From Candidatus Eiseniibacteriota bacterium (lineage in GTDB: Bacteria > Joyebacterota > Joyebacteria > Joyebacterales > Joyebacteraceae), in NCBI GenBank assembly GCA_030595835.1, contig JAUVLG010000012.1, forward strand, positions 1-45,947: a DNA stretch of 45,947 nucleotides, read 5' to 3'. This document shows positions 16,805 to 25,453 of this stretch, piece by piece; within the stretch, counting starts at the first letter, position 1; each line of letters starts with the position of its first letter. Made by a program: the position numbers and the translations under genes. The notes under the pieces were generated by a model. That model was given only the letters and a program-made list of their open reading frames with translations. It was not told the DNA's origin and made no database searches.

Positions 16805-18565
16805 GTGCCTGAAACCGTGCGCGACAGAAGTCTCAAGTGGTTGTCCCGCGTCATGTTCGTAGTCGCGGGAGTCGCCGCCTTCTCGCTCGTTGCGCAGTAT
16901 GGGTTCTACCTGAGCGAGCGGGAACGAGGCTTCCTGAGCATGTTGGATGTCGCTATCGTCGGCGTCTTCATGCTGGACGCTGTCGTGCGGTTCGCCATGT
17001 CACGAAGGAAGGGCCTGTATCTGAAGGCGCGCTGGCCGGCTGTGGGTATAGTGGTACTGATAGTCGCCCAGCTTCTCCTCGTGTACGTCCTCAAGGGGCG
17101 CGGAGGTCTGCCGGTCTTCATGTCGTCACCGGGCGTCTTCTCGCTGGCGAAGGGGTACATAGTCGTACTTCAGGTCTACCTCGTGCTGCTGATACTGGGT
17201 GAGGCCGTGCGCGCGAACAGGAGCGTCGCGTCGACCAAGATCGCACCGGCGCGAACGGTGATCGCGTCGTTCATGCTCGTTATCGTGGTGGGTGCTCTGT
17301 TGCTGGGGACGCCCCGAGCGACAGTCGGGGGACAGATGACCCCGATGGACTCCCTCTTCACCGCCACCTCCGCCGTGTGCGTAACCGGTCTCATCGTCGT
17401 CGATACGGGCAGCCATTTCACTAGATTTGGGCACGCGATCATCCTCACGCTCATCCAGATAGGGGGTTTGGGGCTCATCACGTTTGTGACCTTCTTCGCG
17501 ACCGTCCTCAGGGGAGGACTGGGCGTTCGCGAGAGCCTCGTGCTGCGAGGCATGATGACGTTCGAGACCATCGGGCGGATAGGACGAACCCTGAGGTACG
17601 TCATTGGTATCACGTTTCTCATGGAGGTCGTGGGCGCCGGGTTGCTCTACCTCGCGACGAAATCTGATTTCGGGACGGTGGCCCAGGCCGTGAGAGCTTC
17701 CGTCTTTCATTCTGTGTCCGCGTTCTGCAACGCCGGGTTCTCTTTGCACGCGACGAGCTTCGAGCGCTACGTGTCGAACGTCCCGGTGAACCTGGTAATG
17801 ACGACGCTCATCGTGGTGGGAGGTCTCGGCTTCCCGGTGCTCATGAGCTTCGTGCACAGGTACCCCCTGAGTGGGCGCGGAGCGGGCGCGGGGCGGCGCT
17901 GGCCGCTGCACGTGCGGCTGGTGGTGGTGATGACAGCGGCGCTACTTGTTCTGGGAACGCTCTCGTTCCTCGCTCTCGAGTGGAATGGTACGCTTGCGGA
18001 CAAGCCGTTGGGAGCGAAGCTCCTGGCGTCGTACTTCGGTTCCGTTACCGCGAGGACCGCGGGATTCAACACCGTGCGAACGGCCTCACTGGCGCTGCCG
18101 ACGCTCTTCCTGATGGCGGCGCTGATGTTCATCGGGGGCTCGCCCGGAGGGACGGCCGGAGGCGTGAAGACCGTCACCGTGGGTCTGGTGCTGGCCTCGA
18201 TCCGTTCGATGTTCCGCGGGACGGACAGGGTGGAGTTCTTCAAACGCCGTGTGCCGGACTGGCTGGTCAGAGAGGCGCTGGTCGTCGTTTCGGTGGGAAT
18301 ACTGGTTGTTGTGGGAGGCACTCTCGTGCTCCTTGTCGTCGAGGATTTGACTTTGAGAGAGGTGCTCTTTGAGGTAGTCTCGGCGTTCGGAACCGTTGGG
18401 CTTTCTACCGGGATCACGTCGTCGCTCTCGGTCATCGGCAAGTTGTCTCTCGTCCTCATCATGCTCGCTGGGCGCGTGGGTCCGCTGACGCTGGCGTTGG
18501 CGCTGGCCCAGCGCCGTGACAAGCCGCTCTATGATTACGCGGAGGAGCGGGTCATCATCGGGTAA
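16805..18565 (+). CDS. trkH: TrkH/KtrB-family potassium uptake channel subunit
   Basis: 586 residues, GTG start with GGGAGG upstream. Four selectivity-filter loops are visible: 'TSAVCVTGLIVVD', 'SAFCNAGFSLH', 'TARTAGFNTV' and 'SAFGTVGLSTG', each centred on the Gly that lines the K+ path. Eight core membrane helices surround them. An extra N-terminal part of about 140 residues holds three to four more hydrophobic helices ('FLSMLDVAIVGVFMLDAVVR') resembling an ion-channel S1-S4 segment. TrkH works with the cytosolic NAD(H)/ATP-binding TrkA ring, encoded next. A 'TrkH' or 'KtrB' label cannot be separated by sequence alone. Confidence 0.93.
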   Translation: MPETVRDRSLKWLSRVMFVVAGVAAFSLVAQYGFYLSERERGFLSMLDVAIVGVFMLDAVVRFAMSRRKGLYLKARWPAVGIVVLIVAQLLLVYVLKGRGGLPVFMSSPGVFSLAKGYIVVLQVYLVLLILGEAVRANRSVASTKIAPARTVIASFMLVIVVGALLLGTPRATVGGQMTPMDSLFTATSAVCVTGLIVVDTGSHFTRFGHAIILTLIQIGGLGLITFVTFFATVLRGGLGVRESLVLRGMMTFETIGRIGRTLRYVIGITFLMEVVGAGLLYLATKSDFGTVAQAVRASVFHSVSAFCNAGFSLHATSFERYVSNVPVNLVMTTLIVVGGLGFPVLMSFVHRYPLSGRGAGAGRRWPLHVRLVVVMTAALLVLGTLSFLALEWNGTLADKPLGAKLLASYFGSVTARTAGFNTVRTASLALPTLFLMAALMFIGGSPGGTAGGVKTVTVGLVLASIRSMFRGTDRVEFFKRRVPDWLVREALVVVSVGILVVVGGTLVLLVVEDLTLREVLFEVVSAFGTVGLSTGITSSLSVIGKLSLVLIMLAGRVGPLTLALALAQRRDKPLYDYAEERVIIG

Positions 18566-18671
18566 CGGTCGAGGAACAACGCGTGTCGAGCGGGTGGCCA
18601 CGGGGACAGCGGAACGGGGCGTGTATCGGAGCAGGCTCGCGAACCGATCGGAGCACACGTCGGAGGTTCGA

Positions 18672-19346
18672 ATGAAGCGCTACGCAGTGATCGGGCTGGG
18701 ACTTCTGGGCAGGAGTGTCGCACGGGAGTTGGCCGGACGGGGGGCGGAGGTCATAGCCGTCGATGTGAACCAGCAGCTGGTCCAGTCGGTGGCGGAGGAA
18801 GTGCCTCTGGCTGTTCGGCTCGACTCGACCAACCGGGAAGCGCTGAAGCAGCAGGGTATCGATCAGGTCGACGCCGCGCTGGTCGCCATAGGCCAGAATT
18901 TCCAGGCCGCGGTACTGACGACGGCGCTCCTCAAGGAGTTCGGGATCGAACGCGTGATCTCGCGTGCGGGAACGGTGGAGGAGGCGCGCATACTGCGGCT
19001 GGTGAACGCGGACGAGGTCGTGCTCGTCGAGGAGATGGTCGCGAGGAGGCTGACGACCCGCCTGATGAGCCCCAGCCTCGTCGAGATGATCGAGCTGACT
19101 CCGGGCATGAGCCTGGCGAAGATAGAGGCGGCGCCCGAGATGCTTGGGAAGACGCTGGCTTCGCTGAAGTTCAGGCAGCGCTATGGACTGAACGTTGTGG
19201 CGGTCATCAAGAGCTGCGCAGATGGCCAGGGCGGTGCGGCAACCATGCTGCCCGACCCGGAAGAGGTCATCGAGGAGGGCGACGTTCTTGTGGTGGACGG
19301 ACCGGACGAGGCCATCGAACGGCTGGCGTCGGGGGACAACGACTAG
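18672..19346 (+). CDS. trkA: TrkA/KtrA potassium channel regulatory subunit
   Basis: 224 residues, ATG at 18672 with CGGAGG upstream. The N-terminal RCK Rossmann fold shows '[13 protein letters not shown]' (GxGxxG) and 'VIAVDVN' with the ribose-binding Asp, followed by a TrkA_C domain (about 140-224, '[17 protein letters not shown]'). One RCK unit is present, as in KtrA. It gates the adjacent TrkH channel in response to nucleotide. A strong terminator follows. Confidence 0.93.
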   Translation: MKRYAVIGLGLLGRSVARELAGRGAEVIAVDVNQQLVQSVAEEVPLAVRLDSTNREALKQQGIDQVDAALVAIGQNFQAAVLTTALLKEFGIERVISRAGTVEEARILRLVNADEVVLVEEMVARRLTTRLMSPSLVEMIELTPGMSLAKIEAAPEMLGKTLASLKFRQRYGLNVVAVIKSCADGQGGAATMLPDPEEVIEEGDVLVVDGPDEAIERLASGDND

Positions 19347-19351
19347 GACCG

Positions 19352-19418
19352 CGCCTGCGGGACCATCTCGGGCGTGTCGTGCCGGAGCGGGGTCCGCGGG
19401 CGTTTTCTTGTGTGTTTT
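19352..19418 (+). terminator. Rho-independent terminator after trkA
   Basis: CGCCTGCGGGACC (19352-19364) pairs with GGTCCGCGGGCG (19391-19402) with one bulged base, and TTTTCTTGTGTGTTTT follows at once. It ends the trkHA operon. As no clear promoter lies in the 25 bases before asnS, some readthrough into asnS is possible. Confidence 0.7.
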
Positions 19419-19444
19419 GGGACAGCTTCAACGCGGGGAAAGCG

Positions 19445-20743
19445 ATGAGACAGCGCTACTACATCGGTGATATCGGGGACTACGACGGGCAGGAAGTGAC
19501 GCTCGAGGGGTGGCTCGCTGGAAGAAGGTCGAGTGGCAAGATCCTGTTTCTGCAGGTGCGGGATGGGACCGGCTTCATACAGTGTGTGGTGGGCCGGGGC
19601 GACGTGGACGATGAGATCTTCGAGGAGCTGTCGGCGCTGCCCATGGAGTCGTCGCTCAGAGTGACCGGGTGTGTCGCGGCCGACTCCCGTGCGCCGGGAG
19701 GGTTCGAGGTGTCTATTGTCGGAGCCGAGGTTGTCTCCGCCGCTGCTCTGGAGTACCCGATCACGCGGAAGGAGCACGGTGTGCCCTTCCTGATGGACCA
19801 CCGCCATCTGTGGATCCGTTCCTCGCGTCAGTTTGCCATCCTGAGGATCAGGACGACCGCGATTCGGGCCGCGAAGAACTACTTCGATTCGAGAGGCTAC
19901 GTTCAGCTCGACACGCCGATCCTCACGCCCACGGCGTGCGAGGGCACGACGACCCTGTTCGAGACCAACTACTTCGAGGAGAGCGCGTATCTGTCACAGA
20001 GCGGCCAGCTCTACAACGAGGCGACCGCCATGGCGTTCGGGAAGGTCTACTGTCTGGGCCCCGCCTTCCGGGCCGAGAAGAGCAAGACGAGGAGACACCT
20101 GATCGAGTTCTGGCAGATCGAGCCGGAGGTTGCGTTCGCGGACCTTGACGACATCATGGATATTCAGGAGGAACTCGTTGCAGAGATGGTAGCGACGGTT
20201 CTTTCGGAGAGAGGTCCCGAGCTTGCTATTCTGGAGAGAGACATCGACGCGCTCGAGCGGGTGAAGGCGCCGTTCCCGCGGATCACGTACTCGGAGGCCG
20301 TGGAGCTCCTGAACAAGGCCGGACACAGCTTCGAGTGGGGCGGCGACTTCGGCGCCGAGGACGAGACGGTACTCTCACGCGAGTTCGACAGGCCGGCAAT
20401 GGTGACGCGTTACCCGCGAGCGGTGAAGCCCTTCTACATGGAGAACGACCCCGACGACGACCGGGTCACACTGTCGGTCGATATGCTGGCTCCCGAGGGT
20501 TACGGCGAGATCGTCGGAGGCGGCCAGAGGATGATGGACGCGACGGAGCTGGAAGCGCGCATGCGCGAGGACGGCGTGCCCATAGACGACTACCAGTGGT
20601 ACCTCGATACCAGGAGGTACGGGGCAGTGCCACACGGGGGGTTCGGGCTTGGGATAGAGCGCGTCGTCACGTGGATCTGCGGGATTCCCCACATCCGCGA
20701 GAGCATCCCGTTTCCGAGAATGCTAAATCGGATGAGGCCCTGA
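19445..20743 (+). CDS. asnS: Asparaginyl-tRNA synthetase
   Basis: 432 residues, the family length, ATG at 19445. It joins asparagine to tRNA-Asn. The N-terminal OB-fold anticodon domain ('[20 protein letters not shown]') leads to the class II core: motif 2 '[21 protein letters not shown]', shown here by [11 protein letters not shown] and EFWQIEPE, and motif 3 '[15 protein letters not shown]'. '[11 protein letters not shown]' is typical of AsnRS. Presence implies direct Asn-tRNA charging rather than only transamidation. It is convergent with glnA, separated by a shared hairpin. Confidence 0.94.
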   Translation: MRQRYYIGDIGDYDGQEVTLEGWLAGRRSSGKILFLQVRDGTGFIQCVVGRGDVDDEIFEELSALPMESSLRVTGCVAADSRAPGGFEVSIVGAEVVSAAALEYPITRKEHGVPFLMDHRHLWIRSSRQFAILRIRTTAIRAAKNYFDSRGYVQLDTPILTPTACEGTTTLFETNYFEESAYLSQSGQLYNEATAMAFGKVYCLGPAFRAEKSKTRRHLIEFWQIEPEVAFADLDDIMDIQEELVAEMVATVLSERGPELAILERDIDALERVKAPFPRITYSEAVELLNKAGHSFEWGGDFGAEDETVLSREFDRPAMVTRYPRAVKPFYMENDPDDDRVTLSVDMLAPEGYGEIVGGGQRMMDATELEARMREDGVPIDDYQWYLDTRRYGAVPHGGFGLGIERVVTWICGIPHIRESIPFPRMLNRMRP

Positions 20744-20786
20744 CGCGGTATGGCCTGCCCTGTGGTCTGAGGTACCTGCAAGAGAG

Positions 20787-20818
20787 AGCGGCGCTCCGGC
20801 GATTGGCCGGGCGCCGCT
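20787..20818. terminator. Bidirectional hairpin between asnS and glnA
   Basis: AGCGGCGC (20787-20794) pairs with GCGCCGCT (20811-20818), and inside it CCGGC pairs with GCCGG around GATTG, with one bulged T. It lies between convergent genes and could terminate both. Neither side has a strong T-tract. Confidence 0.6.
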
Positions 20819-20840
20819 TGTCGTTGCGGCTCTGTCATCA

Positions 20841-22307
20841 TCAGCAGCCGAAATAGAGGCCGTACTCCGCGGGATGCGGCCGGGCCCCGATCTCCTCACT
20901 CTCACGTCGCTTGAGATCGATCCAGGCCGGCACGAACCTCTCCGGGAAGATGCCCGTGCTCGACAGGAAGGCGCCATCGCGGGCCAGCTCAGACAGTGCT
21001 TCTTCAAGGGTGACGGGTAGCGGCACTATCTTGTCCCGCTCTGCTACGGGCAGGTCGTGGATGTTCCTGTCGATGGGACCGAAGCCGTTCTGCCGCGGGT
21101 CCATCCGATTTTCCATACCGTCCAGGCCGGCGGCGAGAAGGGCCGCCATGGTCAGGTAGGGGTTCCCGGACGCATCGGAAGGACGGTACTCGATGGTCTT
21201 GGTCAAAGGCTCGTTCGCGTACTTCGGGATCCGGATGGCCGCGCTCCTGTTCGCCGCCGAGAAGAACAAGTTGGTGGGCGCTTCGTAGCCCGGCCGTAGT
21301 CTGCGATAGGAGTTGGTGCTCGGACTGGTCACGGCAGCGAGAGCGCGGCCGTGCTGGAGAATGCCGCCGATGAAGAAGAGCGCCTTCTCAGAGAGCCCTG
21401 CGTAGCCGTTCTCCGCGTGGAAGACGGGATTGCCGTCCTGCATCAGCTTGATGTGGAAATGGAGCCCGCTGCCAGGCTCCCAGGGGAGCGGCTTAGGCAT
21501 GAACGTGGCGGAGAGGTCCCAGTCGAGGGCGGTGTTGCGCACGATGTACTTGCTCCACATCACGTGATCGGCCGCCTGGACGAGCGGTTCGCCCTCGACC
21601 TCGATCTCGAGCTGACCGGGAGCGCCGTTCTCGTGGTGGTGATATTTGACGGGGATGCCCGTTTCTTCCATGCGAGCGGCGATCTCGTTTCGTATCTCGA
21701 AGTGGGAGTCGGAGGGCGGGGTCACGTGATAACCGGAGCGTGGTCTGATGTGGTAGCCGAGGTCCGGCTCGTTGGAACCGGGGTCCGGCCAGCCGGCCTC
21801 GACCGAACTCACCCGGTAGTGCGCTCCGTTCGGGGCCTCGCCGAAGGATACGCCGGAGAAGAGGTAGAACTCCAGCTCGGGGCTCCAGAGACTCTCGCTT
21901 GCGTGGCCGGACCGTCGAAGCGCGTCCTCAGCGCGTCCCGCTATGACCCTCGGATCGAGCGCGAACGGCTCCTTGGAGTCGGCATCCGCGGCGGTCGCTA
22001 TCATGGCAACGATCTGGTTGTCGCCGTATTCCTCACCGGTTGCGGTGGATCGAATCGGAAGGAGAACCATGTCACCGCTTTCGACGGAGGTGAATCCCGG
22101 GATGCTGGAGCCGTCGAATCCCGTGCCCCTCGTGAAGAGAGCCGCTGAGAGACGCGTAGTGGGAATGGTGACGTGGTGCCAACGGCCGGGCAGGTCGACG
22201 AACCGGAGATCGATGAAGTCGACGTCTCCCGAACGTATCAGCTCAATGAACTCCTCGGTGCTCTTCGCCTCACGTAGTCTGCGCGCAAGTTCCTGTAGCC
22301 CCACCAT
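20841..22307 (-). CDS. glnA: Type I glutamine synthetase
   Basis: 488 residues on the minus strand, ATG at 22307. It condenses glutamate and ammonia using ATP and is the main ammonium assimilation enzyme. Core motifs are present: 'GTGFDGSSIPGF', 'ELEFYLF', 'HHHENGAPGQLEIE' (metal-binding Glu), 'SGLHFHIKL' (HxH) and 'NRSAAIRIPKY'. The usual adenylylation loop 'NLYDLPPE' reads 'NIHDLPVAE': the Tyr modified in GSI-beta is His, so adenylylation control seems absent. The frame is open well upstream, but homology begins at this ATG. It has its own promoter and a leader of about 170 bases. Confidence 0.95.
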   Translation of the reverse strand: MVGLQELARRLREAKSTEEFIELIRSGDVDFIDLRFVDLPGRWHHVTIPTTRLSAALFTRGTGFDGSSIPGFTSVESGDMVLLPIRSTATGEEYGDNQIVAMIATAADADSKEPFALDPRVIAGRAEDALRRSGHASESLWSPELEFYLFSGVSFGEAPNGAHYRVSSVEAGWPDPGSNEPDLGYHIRPRSGYHVTPPSDSHFEIRNEIAARMEETGIPVKYHHHENGAPGQLEIEVEGEPLVQAADHVMWSKYIVRNTALDWDLSATFMPKPLPWEPGSGLHFHIKLMQDGNPVFHAENGYAGLSEKALFFIGGILQHGRALAAVTSPSTNSYRRLRPGYEAPTNLFFSAANRSAAIRIPKYANEPLTKTIEYRPSDASGNPYLTMAALLAAGLDGMENRMDPRQNGFGPIDRNIHDLPVAERDKIVPLPVTLEEALSELARDGAFLSSTGIFPERFVPAWIDLKRRESEEIGARPHPAEYGLYFGC

Positions 22308-22396
22308 GGTTGGTCCTCGTATTGTGTTTGCACCGGGGCAGACGACGGGCGGACGATGTGGTCGGACGCGATGTCGCGGGTCCCGGAGCCAGAGAG

Positions 22397-22464
22397 AGGG
22401 CGCAGCCCTTACGGCGTCGCCCTCGATGTCGGGTGAGGCATGGAGGTGACGCCGCGAGGGCGGC
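22397..22464 (-). other. Structured glnA 5' leader
   Basis: Transcription from the promoter below would give about 170 bases before the glnA ATG. On the minus strand two short hairpins can form, 22451-22464 (GCCGC/GCGGC) and 22397-22423 (AGGGCG/CGCCCT). No known glutamine-riboswitch consensus was recognised. The remaining 22308-22641 region holds only the two divergent promoters. Confidence 0.35.
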
Positions 22465-22485
22465 GCCCCTGAACCTCTAATCTCA

Positions 22486-22514
22486 AATTTAGCGCATTCA
22501 GCGTTCCCGGTCAA
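22486..22514 (-). promoter_or_regulatory. Promoter of glnA
   Basis: On the minus strand TTGACC (22514-22509) is followed after exactly 17 bases by TAAATT (22491-22486). It fires away from the cyclophilin promoter at 22556. Confidence 0.65.
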
Positions 22515-22555
22515 ACACACTAGCAGTTTGCGTGCCGGGGGCCGGGAAAACCAGC

Positions 22556-22585
22556 TTGACACCCGGAATCCCACTCGGTTAGATT
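22556..22585 (+). promoter_or_regulatory. Promoter of the cyclophilin-TPR operon
   Basis: TTGACA (22556-22561) with TTAGAT (22579-22584, 17-base spacer) or TAGATT (22580-22585, 18-base spacer), about 56 bases before the cyclophilin ATG. Confidence 0.6.
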
Positions 22586-22641
22586 GAGTCTGTAGAGGTG
22601 GGATATCGTCATTTCCGTGCGGAGTCTGATAGGAGGAGCAC

Positions 22642-23385
22642 ATGCGTCTGAACGGAGCGTTCCTTGCGACCCTGATTGCGGTCTCTTTGGTAATGGTGGC
22701 CTCGGTCGCGCTTGCGGAAGGGGAGGGGGCGGCGGAGCCGGTAACGGACGACAAGGTGCCCGTCGAGATGAAGGAAGAGGAGGCCAAGGCCGCGACTGAG
22801 GAGGCGAAGCCGGTGACCGCGACACTGACCTACATCAAGAATGGCACGCAGACCAAGGACGTCCCGTACCTTCCGGAGGGACGCAAGATCGCCACGATGG
22901 AAACGAGCAAGGGAATCGTCACGATCGAGCTCTGGGAAGACAAGGCTCCCAATACGGTTGTCAACTTCGTCAGTCTGGCTAACTCCGGCCGCTACGACGG
23001 AGTCGAGTTCCATCGCGTAATAGACGGCTTCATGGCACAGACGGGTGACGTGGAGATGAAGAAGGGCACGGGTGGTCCGGGCTACGCCATCCCGGCGGAG
23101 TTCAACGCCGACCTGAGTCACGTAAGGGGTGTGGTCTCGATGGCACGGTCTTCGGAGCCCGATTCCGGTGGCAGCCAGTTCTTCATCATGTTCGCGAGCG
23201 CATCGCACCTCGACGGCAGCTACGCCGCGTTTGGGAAGGTCATCGAGGGCATGGACGTGATCGATTCGCTCGAGAAGGGCGAGGGCAAGAGCGGCACGGT
23301 CCTGAAGCCGGACAAGATCGTCAAGCTGACTGTTGAGAGTGTGGCGGTAGAGACCGCACCGGTAGAGACCGCTCCCGAGGAGTAG
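22642..23385 (+). CDS. Exported cyclophilin-type peptidyl-prolyl isomerase
   Basis: 247 residues, ATG at 22642 with AGGAGGA upstream. A signal peptide ends at 'SVALA', followed by a Glu/Ala-rich spacer of about 60 residues, then a cyclophilin domain (about 85-235): 'METSKGIVTIELWEDKAPNT', 'VEFHRVIDGFMAQTGD' (catalytic Arg in FHRVI, Phe-Met-x-Gln), 'SGGSQFFIMFA' and 'FGKVIEGMDVID'. It catalyses proline isomerisation during folding of exported proteins in the periplasm. It begins a run with two exported TPR proteins. Confidence 0.93.
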   Translation: MRLNGAFLATLIAVSLVMVASVALAEGEGAAEPVTDDKVPVEMKEEEAKAATEEAKPVTATLTYIKNGTQTKDVPYLPEGRKIATMETSKGIVTIELWEDKAPNTVVNFVSLANSGRYDGVEFHRVIDGFMAQTGDVEMKKGTGGPGYAIPAEFNADLSHVRGVVSMARSSEPDSGGSQFFIMFASASHLDGSYAAFGKVIEGMDVIDSLEKGEGKSGTVLKPDKIVKLTVESVAVETAPVETAPEE

Positions 23386-23423
23386 GGTGGTCCTCACTTA
23401 GGTCTAACGGAAGGACAGATGGC

Positions 23424-24053
23424 ATGTTGACTGGACCGCGGATCGCCGCGATCATCCTGCCGGCGCTCCTGGCCCTGGTGGCGGTGCCCGTGGCACTTGC
23501 GCAGGACGATGGCGAGGCCCTGGACGAGCGCGTGGCCGCGATCGAAGCGCTCGCGAGAGACGCCGCGAAGAACCCCGACGACGTTGGTCTCCTCATTGAC
23601 CTGGGCAATCTCTACTATGAGGCGGGGATGGAGACCGAGGCTCTGGCGACCTATCTGGCGGTAGTGGAGCTGGACTCGACTCACGTGGGGGCACTGACAA
23701 ACCTCGGGTCCCTCTACACCGACATGGGGAAGTTCGACAGCGCTGAGGAGCGGCTCCGGAGGGCGCTCGCGTTGGATCCAGAGAACGCGATGGTATACAC
23801 CAATCTCGGGACGAACTACTACGCTGGCAGGAAGTACTACGAGGCCGTTGAGATGTACAGGCAGGCCCTCGTCGTCGATCCGGACAGCGTGGAGGCCCAC
23901 TTCAACATGGCGGTCGCGTTCGCGGACGCGCAGATCTTCGAGGAGGCCGTCAGGGAGTGGCAGAAGGTGATCGAGTTGGATCCGAAGGGAGCCATAGCGC
24001 AGATCTGCCGGGACAACATTGACATGATAAACGATTTCCGTGGGGGGAAGTAG
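23424..24053 (+). CDS. Exported TPR protein
   Basis: 209 residues, ATG at 23424. A signal peptide ends 'PVALA' and the next residue is Gln, so the mature protein would start with Gln. Four tetratricopeptide repeats follow (about residues 48-195), with 'LLIDLGNLYYEAGMETEAL', 'ALTNLGSLYTDMGKFDSAE', 'VYTNLGTNYYAGRKYYEAV' and 'AHFNMAVAFADAQIFEEAV'. TPRs form protein-binding superhelices. No catalytic domain is seen, and the partner is unknown. It sits between the cyclophilin and another TPR protein. Confidence 0.8.
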   Translation: MLTGPRIAAIILPALLALVAVPVALAQDDGEALDERVAAIEALARDAAKNPDDVGLLIDLGNLYYEAGMETEALATYLAVVELDSTHVGALTNLGSLYTDMGKFDSAEERLRRALALDPENAMVYTNLGTNYYAGRKYYEAVEMYRQALVVDPDSVEAHFNMAVAFADAQIFEEAVREWQKVIELDPKGAIAQICRDNIDMINDFRGGK

Positions 24054-24092
24054 CGAACGCTCCCCGGCGACAGGAAGAAGAGAGGCGGTTCC

Positions 24093-25319
24093 ATGATGAA
24101 ATTCAATTCGCCGCTCGTGTGGGTGTCGCTCCTGATGGTTGCGGCGGTGGCAGCGCTGTCGGGTTGTGTCGGCACAATGCCCGAGGACGAAGGGCAGACC
24201 CTGATGACCATTCGGGGCTCGGGGGAAGCGGGGCAGGCAGCGCCGGTGGTGGAGCTGACCGCCGCGGAGAAGGCGTCGCAGAACGCTGCCGAGTTCTACC
24301 GGGTCCGTGAGGTCGGGAAGGCCATAGAGAACTACGAGAGGGCGATCGCTCTCGACCCGGAACTCGTCGAGGCGTATCTGGGCCTTGGTAGGATCTACCT
24401 GGTTGAGACACAGGAGTTCGACAAGACGCTCCAGATGTACGAGGCGGCACGTGATCTTGCTCCGGATGAGCCGTACACCAGGACGTCGCTCGCCTACGCG
24501 CATTCGGTCATGGGGAACTACCAGGAATCGGTGAACGAGTACGTTGCAGCGGTTCAGATGCAGTCGGAGGACGCCGACATCTTCCTCAATCTTGGGTACG
24601 CGTACGAGAAGATGTCGATGGATCTGGCGGCTCTGAACGCGTATCGAAGGGCCTTCGAGCTCTCTCCGAGGGACCCGCGCGCAGCGCAGCAGCTGGCACA
24701 CATATACTACGGTCTCGGCCTCTTCGACCAGGCCATCTCCGCGTACGGGAAGGTGCGCGCCCACGGGGCGGCCAGCCAGTACACGCTGAAGACGCTGGGC
24801 TTTCTTTACATGAAGGTCGGCAGGCTCGACGAGGCCGAGACGCTGTTTCTCACGGTGCTGCAGAAGGAGCCCGGGGACTTCGGCAGCCGCGCGAACCTGG
24901 CGAGTGTCTACAGGTCGACGGGGGAGTTCGCGAAGGCCGTCGAGCAGTATGAGGCGCTCGTCGAGACCCAGCCCTCGAATCCGGACTTCCTGGGCGCGCT
25001 TGCGGACGCCTACAACGACATCGGCAGATTCGACTCTGCCATAGCGACCGCGCGGCGGATGCTGCAGGTCTCGCAGGGCAACGGCAGCGCGTACGTTACG
25101 TGGGCCAAGGCCCTGGAGAAGAAGGGGACCAGGGCGGCCGAGGCAAACAGCGACTTCGATGGGGCGATAGCGCTCTTCGGTCAGGCCATGAAGCAGCTTG
25201 AGCAGGCGCGAATGGACCCCAAGTGGAAGAGCCACGCCAATAACGAGATCGCGCGACAGGAGAAGCTCATCGATATCGCGCAGCAGGCCAAGCTCAGGGG
25301 CATCTGGGAAGAGGGCTAG
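24093..25319 (+). CDS. TPR-repeat lipoprotein
   Basis: 408 residues, ATGATG at 24093. A hydrophobic N-terminus ends in the lipobox LSGC. About eight to nine tetratricopeptide repeats fill the rest, for example 'AYLGLGRIYLVETQEFDKTL', 'TSLAYAHSVMGNYQESVNEY' and 'RANLASVYRSTGEFAKAVEQ'. Such lipoproteins often act as scaffolds in outer-membrane or secretion assemblies (PilW/BamD-like roles). The exact function is not clear from sequence. It is the last gene of the cyclophilin-TPR-TPR run; a GC-rich hairpin follows. Confidence 0.8.
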   Translation: MMKFNSPLVWVSLLMVAAVAALSGCVGTMPEDEGQTLMTIRGSGEAGQAAPVVELTAAEKASQNAAEFYRVREVGKAIENYERAIALDPELVEAYLGLGRIYLVETQEFDKTLQMYEAARDLAPDEPYTRTSLAYAHSVMGNYQESVNEYVAAVQMQSEDADIFLNLGYAYEKMSMDLAALNAYRRAFELSPRDPRAAQQLAHIYYGLGLFDQAISAYGKVRAHGAASQYTLKTLGFLYMKVGRLDEAETLFLTVLQKEPGDFGSRANLASVYRSTGEFAKAVEQYEALVETQPSNPDFLGALADAYNDIGRFDSAIATARRMLQVSQGNGSAYVTWAKALEKKGTRAAEANSDFDGAIALFGQAMKQLEQARMDPKWKSHANNEIARQEKLIDIAQQAKLRGIWEEG

Positions 25320-25394
25320 CAGCAGGTGGTCTGTTTCGGGATGGCGTGCATCTGAGAGGCGCGAACGTCAGGTTCCATCGACAGAGGAAAACAG

Positions 25395-25422
25395 GCGGCC
25401 GGCCCCACCGCGGGCCGGCCGC
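25395..25422. terminator. Strong 11-bp hairpin before nifS
   Basis: GCGGCCGGCCC (25395-25405) and GGGCCGGCCGC (25412-25422) pair perfectly with a 6-base loop. ATTT follows on the plus strand and TGTTTTCC on the minus strand. It ends the TPR operon, or acts as a leader structure for nifS. Confidence 0.65.
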
Positions 25423-25453
25423 ATTTCGCGTCTGACGCGAAGGGGGTGGTACG

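Noticed and set aside
19347-19444. T-box riboswitch before asnS
   Set aside because: No T-box sequence (TGGNACCGCG-like) was found; the hairpin is a plain terminator for trkA.
20841-22787. 648-codon version of glnA starting at 22787
   Set aside because: The added N-terminal 160 residues overlap both divergent promoters and the cyclophilin start and have no glutamine synthetase similarity.
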